Both the position numbers and the translations under genes were made by a program. From Choristoneura fumiferana (Eukaryota > Arthropoda > Insecta > Lepidoptera > Tortricidae): a stretch of DNA of 64,000 bases. Within the stretch, counting starts at the first letter, position 1. Each line of letters begins with the position of its first letter. The notes beneath the pieces were generated by a model. The model searched no databases and had not been told where the DNA came from. It saw nothing but the letters and a program-made list of their open reading frames with translations. Below, one piece after another: positions 1-11,316 of the stretch. The DNA lies in assembly GCF_025370935.1 (NCBI RefSeq), contig NC_133472.1, positions 35,837,283 through 35,901,282 of the forward strand, given 5' to 3'.

Positions 1-393
1 CTTATGTCAAGTCATAAAAACTTTGGATGTGTTCCCACTAGTTCCATTGACAGTACACACATAGAAGCCGATGCTTATGTCAAGTCATAAAAACTTTGGA
101 TGTGTTCCCACTAGTTCCATTGACAGTACACACATAGAAGCCGATGCTTATGTCAAGTCATAAAAACTTTGGATGTGTTCCCACTAGTTCCATTGACAGT
201 ACTATAATAGAGTTCTATAATATTATAGAACTATAATATTTTAATATTTTATAACTCTATTATAGTACTGTCAATGGAACTAGTGGGAACACACCCAAAG
301 TTTTTATGACTTGACATAAGCATAGATATAGAGTTCTATAATATTATAGAACTCTATTATAGTACTGTCAATAAAACTAGTGGGAACACACCA
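1..393. repeat. 73-bp direct repeat fused to a long palindrome
   Basis: Three head-to-tail copies of a 73-bp unit start at 1, 74 and 147. The third copy runs into a fold-back: bases 147 to about 215 reappear reverse-complemented at about 252-320. A third, partial inverted arm follows at about 325-393 and contains the palindrome TAGAGTTCTATAATATTATA and onward. The arms carry TGACAGTACTATAATAGAG. It lies in the fray intron upstream of 638. It is probably a non-autonomous fold-back element whose end was tandemly amplified; the class is not known. Confidence 0.8.
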
Positions 394-637
394 AGCTTCG
401 ACATGGAAAAACTTTTCTAACTTTATCTATTTTTCAACTCTGTAATTTTTAAGGCACTGAATAAGGTACATTCTAAACCTAAAACTCATATACTTCTGGT
501 CTATTCTCGCCATTCAGAAGTTTAAAGAGCCGGACTCTTTCACGCTGACCATACAATCATGTAGCCTTGGTGTTTTTCATAGTTTTTGATTGAGTTCTAT
601 AAACGGAGTTGCTTAAAAACCTTTTTTCTATTTGCAG

Positions 638-3600
638 GGATATAAAGGCTGGTAACATTTTATTAGGTGAGGACGGGACAGTGCAAATAGCCGACTTTGG
701 CGTCTCAGCCTGGCTCGCCACCGACAGAGATCTGTCTAGACAGCCTGTGCGACACACTTTTGTGGGCACACCCTGTTGGATGGCGCCAGAAGTTATGGAG
801 CAAGTGGGTTCAACTTATACTGTTTTTTATATGCACCGTAGAAGCAAATAAAGTCCAGTTTAGACCTGCAAGAAAGATGGTGCAAGTTGCATTACATTGC
901 GAGGCCTTAAGGCGGACGAGACTGATGTAGTCAATCGAGCGCCCCAGTTTAAAGTGCTCTCCACGATATTTCTTGCAGGTTTAAACTGGGTTTTAAAAAT
1001 GAGCAGTCACAGTTAGCAGACCAAAATAATTGCTAGACTGTATTTTTGCACCACCAAATCTATTTATTGCTTTCCTTCCATTGTAAAAGGTTGCTCTGAA
1101 GCGATAATACCATGTATTGCTTACTATTTATATTTTCTTTATGTTTCTGTTTTACTGTATTGCTTTCGATAATCATTCAATTGTATTGTAAGTACTTTTT
1201 TAATGACAAACATTATACATGTTTCAGTAAATACAGTATTTATTATCGATTACAATCTTGGTCCCACCTAGGAACTACGCCTCAAGCTCTCATGCGGAGA
1301 AGAAGCCTGTGCCCAGCCTAGCAGCGGGACTAAGTAGGGAAGAAATGACGATGATTATTGTTTTTTGTTTTAGGATCATGGGTATGATTTTAAAGCTGAC
1401 ATTTGGTCTTTCGGAATAACAGCAATAGAAATGGCAACCGGCACTGCCCCTTACCACAAATATCCTCCGATGAAGGTCCTGATGCTGACCCTTCAGAATG
1501 ACCCACCAAACATAGATACTGGTAGGTGTTTGACTGTTATCTCATATTCCCTGTTAAAATAATTGAAGCTCCTTGGTTTTATTTGCTAAGGTGCTGATTA
1601 ACTTTAGCATTTACTTCAGACCATCGAGTAAAGATAGAGAATAGATAGATAAATTGAAGGACGAACAGAGCCTAGCATAGAGGGAAACATTGCTACGAAC
1701 ATTTACACAATCATTATAGAGAACGCCTTAGTAAATGCTCGTCAAAAATTTTATTATTCACGATGATGTTGGCAAAAAGCTGAAATCAAATTTACCGTCG
1801 TTCCGCTATGGTTTATGTAAATCCAATTTATAGAAAGGGTAAACAAAGACGCCATTAACCCGACCACAGACATTTAATGATGTGAAAACCTAGAACCTAT
1901 TGCAAAATAATTAATCTGTTGAGTAAATCGATTAATTTATTATAATTTAATAGATCAAAGTATTTTTGTCTATTTTATTATTTACAATACTTGATTTAAT
2001 GCCAAAGACTGTTTATTCAATTATAAAAGCAGTAACATTTTTTAATTTTAAGGTAAATAAATAATAATCGCTTATTCAGTCGAGTATTAATCGATTTTTA
2101 AAATGACAATTTTTCCGCCATCTCTACGCTAGTCTATGCTACTACAGATTATACACGAGTTTCATTCAAGAAATAACGTCAGATTTTGACGAAGATTTTT
2201 CAAATGAAAGTTAAATATTGTAATCAACTGAATTTTGGCGCAAAAGTGATTAGACGTCTAGTTAAAAGACACGAATTATAGATAAATGTGTTATTGATTC
2301 GATCCAGCAGGTGTTTATACAAGAATTTTGATGAAATAAGTTGGTTTACACTTTCTATAAATTGGATTGGCATAACGTATAGAAAGCTTGCTAAGTGCTA
2401 GCTAAAACGCTCCTGTTTATTTCGTGAACACCCCATTTACCTGTAATATAACATTAGCTACAGTGTTTTCATTCTAGCATGGTGCGGGTGACACTTGATG
2501 CATGTTTCGTTTTACTCAAAAAAAGTTGCTGCGGTCTAAATATATGGAAGTATACTTCAGTTGTAGCCTGAATATGACTGGCGTAAAATATTTGAACATA
2601 AAGCGGAAATTACACTTTGTTGTTCGCCGCATGCCGCATGCGGCGACCGCAAAAGTGTGAAGAACACTGTAGTCGGCCGCATTCGGCGATCGTCAGCTGC
2701 CACCGCCTTAATATGGCCGCCGCAGTAGATGGACAGACTAATGTAAAGGCGACGGTCGTTCGCCGAAGTAGTTTGAAACAAGTTCGGCGACCGCGTTAGG
2801 CGAACAACAAAGTGTAATTTCCACTTAAAGAACTATGCTATACGAAATAAATTTAAGCTTTCAGATTTTTATAATCAATTAATCAAATTCAAAGCACAAT
2901 TAAGTGAAGAAACATAATGTAACGTAAGACTCGTTTAGTGATGAGAACTAATAGATCTTGAGTTATATTGGTACTTATTAATTGGTAAGTAACGAATATT
3001 CTTCCAAACTCCGTTTAGCCTTACTTACGTGGAAAATAATGTTCGAACCTAGAATTTAATTAATATTCTCATCAAAAATAGCGTAATAATCGAATTATTG
3101 ATGACATTAATTATGATTAAGATTTTAAATTATTAGCTTTATCGACTCTCTAGTCTTGTGATATTGACAGCTGTCATCTGCACCATGCTACAATGAAAGT
3201 ACTGTAGAAGGCTCATTACAAGTGAATGCTCAAGTTTATCAACACCTGTAGCCTGTACAGTGTAGACTATTCTTTATTTCTGCTTGTTAAATGTCAAGAC
3301 AGTCAAATTTAAATATTGTTTATTATATTTGTCTATTTTATGTTGCATATATAGGTGCTGACGAAAAAGAGCAATACAAAGCTTATGGCAAAACCTTCAG
3401 GAAAATGATACTGGATTGCCTACAGAAAGACCCGTCTAAACGGCCTACGGCTACGGAATTGCTCAAGCATCCATTCTTCAAGAAGGCCAAAGATAGAAAG
3501 TATTTAACCCAAACTTTAGTTGCGATAGGACCTAGCATGGAAACTAGAGTCCATAAGGTAATATACTTTTTAATACGAGTGTTGCGTGGTCAAACCCCGT

Positions 3601-6600
3601 AAGTCAGAATAATTAACTCTTGAAAAAAAAAACATGTAATAATTTAAATTCGAAATTTTTACGAATTATATTAATCGTGACGTATTCGTCAGGTGACAAG
3701 CAAGTCACTAAATACCACATAAAGTCAAGAAGGATAATCAAACTTATGCATAGCATCGGAAGGTTAATATTCCACTATTTTTTTTTGCAGTTAGTTACTT
3801 TTGCTTGCCACCCGACGATTTATTACTAACAAAATAACATGTCATTTACATCTATAGTAACGAAAAAGCTATATTTCCAAAAATGTTTTTGATATAATTA
3901 TAATATTACTAGCTGTTGCCCGTGACTCTGTCTGCGTAGAAGTATGAAAAATAGTTAACATCCTATTCTCAGAACTACCGAATACACACAAAAAATTTCA
4001 TAAATATCGGTCAAGCCGTTTCGGAAGAGTTTGGTCACAAACATCGTGACACGAAAATTTTATAGACTACGGACATTTAAAAAACATTTTAAGACATTCT
4101 TAAAACTATTTACGGTTTGTGCTAGTGCTGCATTCTGACCGCAGAACATAGCAGTAATATACCCAATTGGTGTATTTTGACCCACGGCATTTATTTATCT
4201 GTGTTTCCAGGCCAGTAAAAGGCAGCCGGGCGCCTCGGGGCGGCTGCACCGGACGGTGACTGGAGAGTGGGTGTGGAGCGAAGAAGAGGAGGAGCCGGAG
4301 CCGCCGGAGTCCGACGAGGACTCTTCGCTCGGGGAGGACCATCGGCCTATGAACGAGCTGCAGCGGGCCGACTCTAGCGGCAGCGACAACGAAGAGGTAC
4401 CGGTTAACTGCAAGTGCAGGCACCGTTTGTTTTTCAACGATGGGAAAATGCGTTACGCATACGACCGCGTCTTGGGCGGGGAGCGGGTGTGGGGCGAAGA
4501 GGAGGAGCCCGAACTGCCGGAGTCCGACGAGGACTCCTCGCCCGGGGAGGATCATCGATCGGCCTATGAACGAGCTGCAGCGGGCCGACTCTAGTGGCAG
4601 CGACAACGAAGAGATAACGATTAACTGCAAGTACTTCTACAACGCTACCACACGTGCCCCACGTTATGCTATAACGTATTTACTTAATTTTATGAGATTT
4701 TGATTTCTGGATTCGGTTATGTAAAGTCAACTACAAAGATATTATCTATAAGGCCAAAGTTACAAAAATAAATATGTATCATCATCATATCAGCTATAGG
4801 ACGTCCATTGTTGGACATAGGCCTCCCCCATAGACCTCCAGTTGCCTCGGCATATGTATACACGACCTTAATGCTTAGTTAATAAAGTCACTTATACATA
4901 TTTTTGTATCTTCGGCCGCATAAATTTCTTGTAGTTCGCTGTACGTTGAATGAAACTGAGTCATGTACCTACATGACATTCCATACATCTGTCAAAGAAA
5001 TCATAGTGAAGATAAATATTAAAAAGTCACACACTGCATTACCTCGACTGTATTTAAACTCGTTCCATTACTTTAACAAATAAATATACTGAGAGGCAAA
5101 AAATCTGGCCCTCAAATGTATGCAGAAATAGGCAACTTTGTATGTAGAGTGGGCCAAATTTTTTATCATAGTATATTTTTATTTTCAGGAGCCATATAAG
5201 GATGTCAAGGTGTTTGATTCGTGTCCGTCGGCGAAAGAGGAGTCACCTACTATAAATCTCGTCTTAAGGCTAAGGTAATAATATTAGTACGATTAGTAAA
5301 ATCAGTGGCTTAAGAGATACGGCATTAGAGATAAGGCAAAAGATACAAAAATATGTATACACCACTTTGACTTAATATTAAGGGGTGAAAAGCGAAATAG
5401 ATGTACCGCAACAAAATTGCAATTTTTTCATACATTTATGGGTACATTTATTTTTTATTTTTATTGGTTTAATATATTTTTTTAAACACGAAGGTCCCTT
5501 TACACATATTTTTGAAACTTTGACCGTAACGATCTATTTTTAGAGACGACTTAAACTAGTTGGCTAATGCTGTTCGGAACTCTAAACTAAAGATAGGTTT
5601 TCTTTTTTTTCTCATTTGAAACTTCAGGATAAAGAAAAGAACCGACGAATCCCGAGCGTCATTAGCATTCTGGTTTTACTGTAATTAACTATTGCTAATA
5701 TCCAAACGTATTTTTTCTCATTCACTAGAAATTCCCACCGCGAGTTAAACGACATAAGATTCGAGTTCGTCATGGGCAAGGACTCGGCGGAAGGGATCGC
5801 TTCGGAGCTGATCGGGGCTGGGCTCGTCGACCCTCGGGACTCTGTGCCTATTTCCACCAATTTGGAGAAGCTGCTCGACGCTCAGAACGCTCCTGTACCC
5901 ACCACGCCGAAGGCCGTCACATTCCACTTAGTAAGATCCGATCCATGTTGAAAAGTGTTATAATAGTGAACTAACTGAATAATCCCGCACGAGCACGAAT
6001 AATTAAATAAATATTACAAGATACTTAACACCAATTGACCCAAGTAATCGACACTTGTTATGGGCGCAACGCAACGGATAAACATAATTAAGTAGATAAA
6101 TACACCCAAGATTAAACAATTTTATAGTATTCATAGAGAAATCTGGCCCGACCGGGGATCAAACCTGGGACCGCCAGCTTCGAATTCAGGTTTTTCAACC
6201 ATGGGGCTATCTGGTCGTCAAAAGATCCGTTCCAAACAATCGATTGAGGTCTGTAGAGTCTATCTACCAAAACCACATAACTATATATTATTAAGAGGAA
6301 TCGAAATCTTATTGTTTGTATTACTTTCCCGATCCCACTCGCCATGTTTTCGCTTCTGCTATGAAGGGGCACACGTTTTTTTTGTATTTTCAATGATTTT
6401 TATACCTAACTTAATATGATACTCACCAAAACAATGTGCCGTTTTGGAGCAATCGAATCGAGCGGCGCTTAGTTACACGCTTTTAGCTCGCTTATACCAA
6501 TTCTTCGGGTATAGTGTAATAACCACGTTACTATCATTGGATGATACCACGTATCTGAAAAAATAATTAATTTTCACTCCAAATTCATTGAAATAGAACA

Positions 6601-6944
6601 AATATGAAGTTGATTCCATATAAATACATGTAACGCAAATACGCGGTGTTTACGTGTGGTATTTATGTACCAAATCCAAATTAAATGCATGCAAATCTAC
6701 CTGGGGCGTGTAGGGTAAGTAGGGGTAGTGCTGCTTACGTTGCTACTGATGGCGGGTGCGTGAGGGTGTAAGTACTGGGTCTGTCTACCCTCACTGGACT
6801 TACTACCTAAACATTTTATTTACGTGTAAAAAAAATTAACTAGCTAATTTTTTTTTCTTTTTTTTTCAGAACTCCGCCGGGCCCAACGAACAATTCGACG
6901 ACAAAACATTAATAGGGTTTGCGCAAATATCAATAATTGATTAG
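638..6944 (+). CDS. fray: Fray/OSR1/SPAK-type Ste20 kinase, 3' part (seven exons)
   Basis: Serine/threonine kinase of the WNK-OSR1/SPAK pathway, which phosphorylates cation-chloride cotransporters; cytoplasmic. Exons with GT-AG borders and consistent phase: 638-803, 1374-1521, 3355-3557, 4211-4396, 5189-5274, 5729-5930, 6870-6944 (TAG). Together they give 354 residues. Order seen: catalytic-loop RDIKAGNILL, IADFG, activation segment HTFVGTPCWMAPEVMEQ whose T-loop Thr is the WNK target in the family, end of the kinase domain KRPTATELLKHPFF, then an S-motif-like PGASGRLHRT, an acidic linker (EEEEEPEPPESDEDS), and a C-terminal CCT domain starting at INLVLRLRNS and ending GFAQISIID. The CCT domain docks RFxV/I peptides on WNKs and transporters. 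The N-lobe, including the glycine loop and catalytic Lys, lies left of the window. The linker is shorter than in human OSR1. Identification is from recognised motifs and is very firm. Confidence 0.95.
850..993. mobile_element. MITE-like hairpin element in fray intron
   Basis: Imperfect terminal inverted repeats of about 34 bases: AAGTCCAGTTTAGACCTGCA on the left pairs with TGCAGGTTTAAACTGGGTTT on the right. About 144 bp, with no coding potential. It begins 46 bases after the 5' splice site of the exon ending at 803. Confidence 0.75.
1289..1335 (+). repeat. decayed SINE tail fragment
   Basis: The text GAAGCCTGTGCCCAGC followed by AGCAGCGGGAC matches the 3' part of the tRNA-related SINE seen intact at 19931-20229. 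Short and degraded; it sits just before the acceptor at 1373. Confidence 0.5.
1522..3354 (+). other. fray intron, mostly featureless
   Basis: An 1833-bp AT-rich intron between exons ending at 1521 and starting at 3355, with donor GTAGGTG and acceptor ATATATAG. Apart from the GC-rich element at 2602-2825, no feature is visible. Confidence 0.7.
2602..2825. mobile_element. CpG-rich MITE-like element in fray intron
   Basis: About 224 bp bounded by near-perfect inverted repeats: GCGGAAATTACACTTTGTTG on the left against CAACAAAGTGTAATTTCCAC on the right. The interior is unusually CpG-rich for this window and holds several GGCGACCGC/GGCGATCG-type blocks and the palindrome GCCGCATGCGGC. No credible ORF; the short open frames on both strands come from symmetry. 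Confidence 0.8.
3905..4075. repeat. ACTAGCTGTTGCCCG-type dispersed repeat
   Basis: Starts ACTAGCTGTTGCCCGTGAC and contains AATTTCATAAATATCGGTCA followed by GCCGTTTCGG. The same pattern recurs, in either orientation, near 29650, 30360, 33815, 35455, 36660, 37850, 39040, 44668 and 49660. It is a familiar lepidopteran interspersed repeat of uncertain class. Confidence 0.6.
4481..4613 (+). pseudogene. decayed tandem copy of the fray linker exon
   Basis: This segment repeats 4265-4396, the acidic-linker exon of fray, at an offset of 216-220 bases. It keeps the frame for the PESDEDSS stretch, then a 4-base insertion (ATCGATCGG against ATCGG) shifts the frame; a 3-base deletion lies earlier. The junction that reads GAAGAG|GTACC in the real exon reads GAAGAGATAAC here, so the 5' splice site is lost. 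The copied flank AACTGCAAGT continues past the exon border, showing that intron sequence was duplicated as well. Probably a non-functional relic in the following intron. Confidence 0.85.
4783..4856 (-). mobile_element. RTE-type LINE 3' end fragment
   Basis: Contains ATCATCATATCAGC, GGACGTCC and TTGGACATAGGCCTCCCCC followed by CCTCCAGTTGCCTCGG. The same text is seen next to reverse-transcriptase coding sequence at 28573-28790. It is oriented on the minus strand. Confidence 0.65.
5088..5172 (-). mobile_element. short MITE, copy 1 of 2
   Basis: About 85 bp; the reverse complement of the element at 18910-18996. Shared text includes GCATACATTTGAGGG, TACATACAAA and the terminal CTCAGCGGC-like motif. 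It ends 16 bases before the fray exon at 5189. Confidence 0.65.
6027..6217 (-). mobile_element. tRNA-derived SINE (family B), minus strand
   Basis: Read on the minus strand it begins GACGACCAGATAGCCCCATG, then has a B-box-like GGTCCCAGGTTTGATCCCC, then body text ending in GGTGTC. The same order appears at 37243-37561. Pol III A/B-box layout suggests a tRNA-derived SINE lying in the last fray intron. Confidence 0.65.
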
Positions 6945-7117
6945 GACACATACAGGACCAGGTACTGTACTGTTATTATGTACTTTATCTGTGAAACTAG
7001 TTAAGCTACAAATCTATTTCGCCTTAATAATGCAAATACCGTCTATCTGCAAACGATAAATTTCCAAATAACTTAATTTTGAAGGTCTGGTTCTGGTTTT
7101 TCACAAGAAAATATCTT

Positions 7118-7262
7118 CGGGGATACTTGCAATACCGCGTAACTAGCATTTTCCATAAGGTATAATTTTCACTGTCAGAACAGTACAATGTCAGTACTGT
7201 TAGTGCAGTGAAAATTATTACCTTATGGAAAATGCTAGTTACACGGTATCGCAGTATCCCCG
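7118..7262. mobile_element. palindromic MITE
   Basis: Arms of about 57 bases fold on each other: CGGGGATACTTGCAATACCG and AGCATTTTCCATAAGGTA on the left are mirrored by TACCTTATGGAAAATGCT and CGGTATCGCAGTATCCCCG on the right. The centre carries CAGTACTG-type symmetric text. No coding potential. Confidence 0.85.
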
Positions 7263-7461
7263 ACTATGGATTAATGTACTTCTGCCTGTGCAATCGATCA
7301 AATTACTTATAAAACAACAACGTTCATTGTTATGGACCTCTGCAAATAACACCTGTAAAGATCAATTTAATTACTTATTGTAAAAAATAAGAATGCGCAA
7401 AAGTGCTATACACTGTACACATTTTCTTATTGAATTATGTAAGTATGAATAATTGTATTAT

Positions 7462-7630
7462 GTACCATCAGCCAAATCAGTGGTCTATCAATTTTTAAAC
7501 AAGTTCTTATCAAATGAATATATAAAGCCGAACTTTCAAGTTGACATAGACGTCTATTGGCATTCATGTTTTAAACATGCAAACGATTATCAACTTTAGG
7601 GTGGTAGACCACATATTTTTCTGATGGTAC
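7462..7630. mobile_element. GTACCATCAG MITE, copy 1
   Basis: Bounded by GTACCATCAG and CTGATGGTAC. The interior (GGTCTATCAATTTTTAAACA, ACGATTATCAACTTTAGGGT) is shared with 16265-16442 and 22476-22648. Confidence 0.85.
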
Positions 7631-8178
7631 ATTTCTATTCCATTCCATTTTGTTGATGTCTTCCGACTCTAGGGATTGGCTAGCTTAAACACGGAAGGTA
7701 GAACCGAATAACGGCAATTAAGCGGTGTTTGCATTAATGGTCGATTTGTGTGAAAGATATGGTGCTACGGGTTAAAAGTTATAAATGCCTCGCGGTCTTT
7801 GTATACATTATGAAATGGTACACAATAATTAATTCGATTTTCCAATTATGTATTATAATTCGGTATTTTTAATTAATTATTAATTAATTGATTTTGGTAT
7901 CTAGCCAAAGATAATTTATGAATTAGTCATTGATGTGCATTTTATTAAATTGTACAGATACAGTGTATTCATGATTTTAATATCGTTTGATAAGGATGAA
8001 TTTCGGAATTATTATAATTTAATTGGGTGTTAAGATGTGTCGTGTGTATTTTCATTGTGTCAGCCGGCTTGAAGGCGTCGTGTTTCTTTATAAAAATGTG
8101 TAGACTGCCGACCGAATGAAGGAAATGATACCAACAGAGAAGTGCTACCTTAATTTATTTGTTTTAAACACAGCGGTA

Positions 8179-8309
8179 CAGTCACCAGCACCAATATCTG
8201 ACATAACAAAGCGTGCATAATATCTGATACGACTCTATTTCTAGGGCCGCTAGGACGTGTTAGATAGTTTTTCTTGCTCCGCTGTGGCATATATTAATGC
8301 AGGTGACTG
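8179..8309. mobile_element. TA-CAGTCACC MITE, copy 1
   Basis: Starts CAGTCACCAGCACCAATATC and ends GCAGGTGACTG, flanked by TA on both sides (8177-8178, 8310-8311), as in Tc1/mariner-mobilised elements. Related copies: 26086-26199, 28415-28508, 36913-36980, 53216-53346, 54649-54752. Confidence 0.85.
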
Positions 8310-8311
8310 TA

Positions 8312-10137
8312 AATGATTAAAAACGCATTTACACAAATAACTGTTTTTGGGATATTGGGTTTTTGATCCAATAACATTTCAAAAAAGTTCCACTACTTCG
8401 AACGGGTAGGAAGAAATGTTGGGTGACGTTAAGACACTCAAGCTCCAAAAGACAGTCGTGTAGAGTTAATTTGGTGATAATGCTCATACATTTAATTAGT
8501 ATCGTTTTTAAAATTGAAGGAGCATTATTTTTGGGGATGAATGTACCGCTGTGTTGACTTTAGTGGTACTAAGTACTTATAAGAACCATGTTCGTACTAA
8601 GACATAATAACAAAAATCCGTTTGAACATTCTTCTTACAGGTGTCACAAAGGCATGGTACTTCAACTTCATTGAGAGCCGGGGTATGTATGGGGCACGGG
8701 GAAGGGGTACTGCTTTGCCTGATTTATGCTAAGGTCTGTTCCAATAGCCGTGCCAACAATTAGCAGTCATCTTATTTCCATGACAGGTTTCGTGACGACA
8801 TTTGACGCTTTATGTCGCCGTGGCAGCGCTTTTGGATGAAAGCCCTAAGCTTTAACCCGGTTCTCTATTTGGTTGGAAGTATACATATAATCATCATTCG
8901 TTTATTACTGTGTTTAACCGGCAATAAGAAACCGGCGTCTAAAGCGGTTGCGTTATTAGTTAGTAAGATATCATTTGTTATTTATTTCATCAATTCGACC
9001 AATATTTCGGTTTCGGAGCCATACGTACCTAAGGCACACTACGACCGAACGATTCCTCATGCGGGATTATTGTTTTAAAATGTTTACATTGATATCAAAA
9101 TTTATATGCGATAATGCTTTAATTTTTTTCCACTATTTTATTTTTATCATACCTATCATTGAATTTTTGTATCAAAGTGTACAATTTCTAAGCTTTCTGA
9201 ACGGTCGTATACGATCGCTTGTAAAATTGTTACAGAAGCTATACATGTCGCAGATCACGTGTGCGCGTTGCACTTATGTATTACACGTAACGTATATTAT
9301 ATCTATGTATAGATGCGAGTGTGTGCATTAAAGTACAAGCCACACGTATTAACGCAACTAACGTTGTTATAATCTATCTATCTACAATCAAAAACCACGT
9401 GCGCCCATGAAATGCAACATTAAAACAAAGCGTATTTATTTCATGTTTAGTCAAATCAAATTATGAAAACACGTTTGACTCCGAAACTGTACCGTATGAC
9501 GGCGATAGGACTTAAAACAGGGATTGAAATAAGGTAAAAGCATCATTAAGATAACGAAGTATGAATTAACTAAATTCATTTCTAGAAGTAAGTTTCGGCT
9601 GCATTTGTTTTATAGTATTCAAGACTATTGTGAGGATTAGTCATAAACTATTCAGTGCTTGATATACATATAGTTACATGGCCTTTAGTATCTGAAAAAA
9701 AAAGAAACAATGGAAGCAACGCTGTTTTATCTATGAATGTATTATGTATGTATCATATTTATATCTGTTTTTCGATAATTAAACTGTGAAATTGTAAATA
9801 AGGCCTAACGGACGGACTACTCGTAACACATCATAGCTTTTATTTTAATTTTTTACCAAAAAATTTACAACGTGACATAAAACTGAATGATAAAGCAATA
9901 GATTCGCAAAAAGTGTTCATTTCTGCTATACATTCATTATCGACATTGTTACTAAACGGGTATATACTAAGTAAAAAAAACAACTTCAAATATTGCGCTG
10001 TTTATTCCGATCCCGACACATATTTACGAATGTTTACTTAATATTTATTTTTAGGTTACAAGACCCCTATTTAACCATGCTGGCAGGTGCCCCGATTGTT
10101 ATTTGTTAATCTTGTGTACCTATGCGACAATATAAAC
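8312..10137. other. intergenic, no recognised gene
   Basis: AT-rich. An 88-residue open frame at 8812-9078 is hydrophobic and low-complexity and shows no recognised motif. Nothing else is seen. Confidence 0.5.
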
Positions 10138-10684
10138 AAAAACCGGCCTAGAGCGTGTCGGACACGCATTAAATAGGGTTCCGTAGCCATTACGAAAAAA
10201 TTAAGTACTTCATATTTTTTTAAGGATTTCGTATTTTGTACGGAATATTCCAAGTTTAGGTATATTAGCTCATTACCTTAGGCTGCTATTTACTCTTAAA
10301 CTTAACCGTTATAGTTTTCCTTGTAAGTTTGATATACTTACTACTATCCTGAATTTTATAAAAAATTCCACCCACTGGTTTAGATTTTAGAGGGGGGGTG
10401 GACGCTCGATTTTAATGGAAATTTTGCACTTTAAAGTTGAATATTTTGCAAACAAATCACTGGATCGAAAAATTTTACCAACCCCCTAATGGTTTTAAAA
10501 CACCTATCCTACAAGGTTCGATGAGAAAAAAAAATATTGTACCATTTTGTCGGCATAATTTACATATATATTCGTGCAAAATTACAGCTTTCAAGCATTG
10601 ATAGTCCCTGAGCAAAGCCGCGGACGGACAGACACAGACATACAGACATGGCGAAACTACTACTGGCTACGGAACCCTAAAAAC
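10138..10684 (+). repeat. CCGGCC repeat family, copy a
   Basis: Begins AACCGGCCTAGAGCGTGTCG and GACACGC, then AGGGTTCCGTAGCCATTACG; the middle has AGGGGGGGTGGACGCTCGAT and AATTTTGCACTTTAAAGTTG; it ends in a GACAGACA run, GACATGGCGAAACT and GGAACCCTAAAAA. Same order as copies at 17053, 31090, 32095 and 33105. Class not known; non-coding and probably non-autonomous. Confidence 0.8.
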
Positions 10685-11316
10685 AAGTTAAAAACGACAC
10701 ACTGCATTTCCAACGCAAACGTGACAAAGTTTATCTAATCTCGTGTCCAAAATCACCGACAAATCCACGAATATGTCGACTCGAAGAAATGAGGGCTCAT
10801 TTACTTATTGGCCAATTTGCAAGCAAGACTGTAACGTCAAAAAACCCCACGATACTAACGCCATCTAGCGATATTTCGCTTGTCATTTAGTTTTCATTTG
10901 TCTTGTTTCACAGCAACTTGTTTGTCCTTAAATTAAAGCACAGAATTGTCAGCTTGGTGAAATAAGGCCCAGACCTAACCACTTTTTTTAAATTATATCA
11001 CGACTTGCACCTTTATATAGTTCCGTAATCAAACGATATCTTTGTCTATAGGTTTTGTAAGAAGTTAAAAAGCACTGTCTACTATTTGACCAACCACAAA
11101 CCAAAACATATATTTTGCTCCTCTATCGCCTCTCTCTACTAGGGCAAAGCGAGTTTCATCGGTAAAACAAGTTAGAAGTAGTCTGTTCTCGCCTTAAATG
11201 CTTTAATATTGAGATATTTGAGTGCTATTTTTATTCAAATACCATTAAGTTTTAAAGTATGACATATTACTAACTCACAAAAATCTTTGTGATTTCGTTT
11301 TTGACCATCGTTTAAA

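Larger units (their letters stand above)
6945..8178 (+). other. fray 3' UTR and downstream DNA
   Basis: Follows the fray stop codon. It holds two short elements (7118-7262, 7462-7630). The poly(A) site could not be placed; no strong AATAAA lies in the first kilobase. Confidence 0.5.

Noticed and set aside
4106..4630. 174-residue minus-strand frame opposite the fray linker exon
   Set aside because: Shadow of the acidic GC-rich plus-strand exon and its duplicate.
8812..9331. Two overlapping open frames with hydrophobic stretches
   Set aside because: AT-driven hydrophobicity, no recognised domain, no promoter or splice support.
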